This document shows, piece by piece, positions 14,037 to 15,938 of a stretch of 15,938 nt of DNA. Source of the stretch: an uncultured Oscillospiraceae bacterium (GTDB lineage: Bacteria > Bacillota > Clostridia > Oscillospirales > Ruminococcaceae); NCBI GenBank assembly GCA_910578965.1, contig CAJTSP010000054.1, positions 1-15,938 on the forward strand. Reading direction: 5' to 3'. The position numbers were made by a program, and so were the translations under genes. The notes under the pieces were generated by a model. That model did no database searches, was not told where the DNA came from, and worked only from the letters and a program-made list of their open reading frames with translations. Each line of letters starts with the position of its first letter. The stretch's first letter is position 1.

Positions 14037-15371
14037 ATGGAACTTACACAAATGCAGCGCCGGCCCGTGGGGGTGGTTTTGCGGTTTTCGCTGCCGGCCA
14101 TCTGCTCAATGCTGCTTACTGCGCTGGTTACGGTGGCGGACGGGCTATTCATCGGCAACCTTGTGGGCAAGGAGGGCATTGCCGCGGTCAACCTGGGGCT
14201 ACCGGTCCTCTACCTGTTTTTGGCGGTGGGGCTGATGGCGGCGGTGGGCGGTGCGGCGTTGGCCGGCATAGCGCTGGGTCGCGGCGATGCCGCAGAAGCC
14301 CGGCGGGCCTTTTGCCAAACAATGGCAACAGCCGCCGGACTGGCCACGCTTACCGCCCTGCTGGTGCTGCTTTTTCTGGAGCCGCTACTGGTGCTGTTTG
14401 GGGCGGCGGGCGCGGCGGCCCAGGTGCGGGCGGCCTGCCGGCTCTATTACCTGATCCGGCTGCCCGAGCTGGTGGTAATGGTGCTGAACAGCGCCTTTGG
14501 CATCTTTGTGCGGGCCGAGGGCCGTCCCGGCTTTGCCCTTGGCGCCACCGCCGCCTGTGCCGGGGCCAATCTCCTGCTGGACGGCGCGCTGGTGGCCTGG
14601 CTGGGCTGGGGCATGGCCGGGGCGGCCCTGGCCACCGTGCTGGCCTCGCTGTGCGGGCTGGGGCTCTACCTCTGGTACTTTGCCCGGCGTGCAAGGGTGT
14701 TCCGGCTGGGAGGCTTTTCTTTTTCGGGCAGGTTTTTGCGCCAAAGTCTTGCCAACGGCTGCTCCGAGATGATCGGCGAGCTCTCTACCGGCATCGCCAT
14801 GTTCGCTTACAACCTCGTCATCCTGCGCCTGGCCGGGGCAGACGGGGTGACCGCCTTTACCATTGTAGGATATTCGGCCTACCTGTTTAATATGGTGGTG
14901 GTTGGGTTTGGGCAGGGGGTCAGCCCGCTCATCAGCTTTTGCTTTGGCGCGCGGCAGCAGGCGCTGGCCGGGCGGCTGCGGCGGGTTGCCGCACGGCTGG
15001 TAACCGGCGCGGGGGCGGCCCTGTTTTGCCTTACCCTTGCCCTTGCCGTGCCCTGCGGGCGGCTCTTTGTGCGCAGCGCCCCGGTGCTGGGGCTGATTGG
15101 GCAGGGCGCAGGGCTGTTTGCCCTCTCGTTTATGCCTGCGGGTTTTAATGCCATTGTCTCCTTTTACTTTACCGCCGCCGGGCGCGCGGCAGAGTCGGCC
15201 GTGATTTCGCTGGCGCGGGGGCTGGTAGTGCTGCTGGGCTGCATCCTGCTGCTGCCGGTTTTCTGGGGCATGGCCGGCATCTGGCTGGCCGCGCCGGCCA
15301 CCGAGGGGATAACCCTGCTTTTAAGCCTTTGGCTTTTGCGGCGGGAGGCAAGGCAGGCGGGCAGGGGCTAA
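14037..15371 (+). CDS. MATE-family efflux transporter (second copy, MepA-like)
   Basis: This 444-residue, 12-helix protein is a MATE exporter of the kind related to MepA. It opens MQRRPVGVVLRFSLPAICSML and TALVTVADGLFIGNLVG, the family's first helix pair, and repeats the pattern in the second half (LANGCSEMIGELSTGIAMFA, and VVVGFGQGVSPLISFCFGA, which corresponds to the GxGQGxxPxxxxNxGA signature). It should export a small molecule from the cytoplasm using an ion gradient; substrate unknown. ATG at 14037 is chosen over the in-frame TTG at 14034, as AAAGGAG (14021-14027) is 9 bases before it. That ribosome site is inside a terminator-like hairpin. Sequence differs clearly from the MATE protein at 6375-7757, so this is not a recent duplicate. 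A ligand-responsive regulator gene lies just upstream. Confidence 0.95.
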   Translation: MELTQMQRRPVGVVLRFSLPAICSMLLTALVTVADGLFIGNLVGKEGIAAVNLGLPVLYLFLAVGLMAAVGGAALAGIALGRGDAAEARRAFCQTMATAAGLATLTALLVLLFLEPLLVLFGAAGAAAQVRAACRLYYLIRLPELVVMVLNSAFGIFVRAEGRPGFALGATAACAGANLLLDGALVAWLGWGMAGAALATVLASLCGLGLYLWYFARRARVFRLGGFSFSGRFLRQSLANGCSEMIGELSTGIAMFAYNLVILRLAGADGVTAFTIVGYSAYLFNMVVVGFGQGVSPLISFCFGARQQALAGRLRRVAARLVTGAGAALFCLTLALAVPCGRLFVRSAPVLGLIGQGAGLFALSFMPAGFNAIVSFYFTAAGRAAESAVISLARGLVVLLGCILLLPVFWGMAGIWLAAPATEGITLLLSLWLLRREARQAGRG

Positions 15372-15393
15372 TCCTTTGCGATGGGCCGTAAGC

Positions 15394-15418
15394 CCTGGGC
15401 TCGGCAGCCGGGCCCAGG
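15394..15418 (+). other. Hairpin after the second MATE gene
   Basis: CCTGGGC (15394-15400) pairs with GCCCAGG (15412-15418) just beyond the MATE stop codon at 15371. It lacks a T-tract, so it is not a standard intrinsic terminator, though it may protect the 3' end of the transcript. No gene is seen from 15372 to the promoter at 15531. Confidence 0.35.
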
Positions 15419-15528
15419 CACAAGACGGCCGCGGCCGGGCGCCCGCCGCCTCCTCGGCCGGAGATGGGCGCACTGCCCGGGAGCTCTGGGGCCTGTCAGC
15501 GCGCTGCCCTCAAAAAATCCCTCAGATA

Positions 15529-15546
15529 GGTTGACAAGCGTCTACC
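15529..15546 (+). promoter_or_regulatory. Operator-like dyad O1 before the M56 gene
   Basis: GGTTGAC (15529-15535), four bases, GTCTACC (15540-15546) form an 18-bp dyad with one mismatch between arms. It covers the -35 box, so a bound protein would block RNA polymerase. BlaI/MecI-type repressors are expected at promoters of BlaR1-like genes; that this is their site is inferred. Confidence 0.6.
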
Positions 15547-15559
15547 TGTGTGCTATCCT
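15531..15559 (+). promoter_or_regulatory. Promoter of the BlaR1/M56-like gene
   Basis: A perfect TTGACA (15531-15536) and TATCCT (15554-15559), 17 bases apart, would start transcription near 15566, inside operator-like dyad O2. The leader to the ATG at 15662 is about 95 bases. Confidence 0.8.
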
Positions 15560-15562
15560 ATT

Positions 15563-15580
15563 GGTGGACAGACGTCAACC
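15563..15580 (+). promoter_or_regulatory. Operator-like dyad O2 before the M56 gene
   Basis: GGTGGAC (15563-15569), four bases, GTCAACC (15574-15580) form a second dyad with the same spacing as O1 and one mismatch between arms. The centres of O1 and O2 are 34 bases apart. The outermost half-sites of O1 and O2 are identical over 11 bases in opposite orientation (GATAGGTTGAC 15525-15535; GTCAACCTATC 15574-15584). Confidence 0.6.
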
Positions 15581-15661
15581 TATCCTTTTTTAAGAGAGAT
15601 ACGGCGCTGTCAAACCTTTGCCGGGCGTAAGCCCCAACCCAAAGAAACGAGGCGACCTGCC

Positions 15662-15938
15662 ATGCGCGAATTGATTTTTACCTCGAGCATCCTGATTTTG
15701 GCCGTGGCCCTGCTGCGGCGGACGGTGGGGCGGTATATCCCGGCCCGGGCACGATATGCCCTCTGGCTGGTGGTACTGCTGCGGCTGGCCATACCCTTTA
15801 GCCCGATCGAAAGCAGCGTCAGCGCGGCGGGCCTGCTCAGCTTTACCGGCACGGCTCCCGCCGCCCCTGCCGTGCCGCAGGCCCCGGCTCCATTTGGGGG
15901 CGCTACCGATACAGGCACGGGCAGCGCCGCCGCTGTAC
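15662..15938 (+). CDS. BlaR1/MecR1-like M56 membrane protein, N-terminal part
   Basis: The ATG at 15662, 9 bases after CGAGG, opens a frame that runs off the right edge (92 codons visible). The start is typical of M56-family sensors: a first membrane helix (ELIFTSSILILAVALLRR), a short basic loop with RYIPARARYALW, and a second helix LVVLLRLAIPFSPIESSVS. In BlaR1/MecR1 proteins this is followed by a cytoplasmic zinc protease with HEXXH that inactivates a BlaI/MecI repressor when a signal (often a beta-lactam or cell-wall stress) is sensed; that part is outside the window. From about residue 52 on, an Ala/Pro/Gly-rich stretch follows. No blaI-type gene precedes it, which is unusual; it may lie downstream. 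Confidence 0.82.
   Translation, partial: MRELIFTSSILILAVALLRRTVGRYIPARARYALWLVVLLRLAIPFSPIESSVSAAGLLSFTGTAPAAPAVPQAPAPFGGATDTGTGSAAAV

Noticed and set aside
6375..15371. Recent duplication of the two MATE genes
   Set aside because: The two proteins share only family-level motifs and differ in length and details, so they are old paralogues or separate acquisitions.
15381..15593. A 70-codon frame upstream of the BlaR1-like gene, considered as a possible BlaI repressor
   Set aside because: It has no winged-helix character, runs over the promoter and both dyads, and has no ribosome site.
1..15938. Mobile element, CRISPR array, toxin-antitoxin or defence system
   Set aside because: No transposase, integrase, spaced repeat array, flanking direct repeats or known defence domains could be found; GC content and gene style are even throughout.

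Overview
The window looks like a chromosomal segment of a high-GC, Gram-positive anaerobe of the Clostridia (an Oscillospiraceae-type gut bacterium is my guess). The reasons are GC-rich coding, AAGGAG-type ribosome sites, near-consensus sigma-A promoters, a T-box leader, a BlaR1/M56-type sensor, and protein families typical of Firmicutes. I see no tRNA, rRNA, CRISPR array, insertion sequence or phage gene.

Left part (1-7757, all minus strand). The 5' end of a lipoprotein gene runs off the left edge. A complete ilvBNCD operon occupies 514-6330. It reads right to left: consensus promoter (6302-6330), T-box leader with a probable leucine CUC specifier and an intrinsic terminator (5987-6296), ilvB, ilvN, ilvC, ilvD, and a closing bidirectional terminator (442-489). 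Together the four proteins convert pyruvate (or pyruvate plus 2-ketobutyrate) to the 2-keto acid precursors of valine, leucine and isoleucine. Uncharged tRNA-Leu would be the induction signal. A MATE-family multidrug exporter gene lies just upstream in the same direction with its own promoter.

Middle (7758-11094). A divergently transcribed membrane acyltransferase-like gene (DUF1624 / HGSNAT-like) probably starts at a TTG codon. It is followed by a bidirectional terminator shared with a convergent minus-strand YegP-like (DUF1508) gene. Divergent from the latter is a PRK06851-type P-loop protein whose second nucleotide-binding site has decayed.

Right part (11095-15938, plus strand). A second IlvD/Edd-family dehydratase, probably acting on a sugar acid, overlaps a gene for an AraC-type regulator with a C-terminal GyrI-like ligand domain. 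A second MATE transporter follows. Its Shine-Dalgarno sequence is buried in the 3' arm of a long terminator-like hairpin ending one base before the ATG. The window ends in the 5' part of a BlaR1/MecR1-like M56 gene, whose promoter is bracketed by two matching dyads (GGTnGAC-N4-GTCnACC) that look like repressor operators, with no blaI-type gene before it.

The most interesting signals are cis-regulatory: the T-box, the buried-SD terminator before the second MATE gene, and the paired operators before the M56 gene. The least characterised proteins are the IlvD/Edd paralogue with its AraC/GyrI partner and the P-loop protein with the decayed second site.
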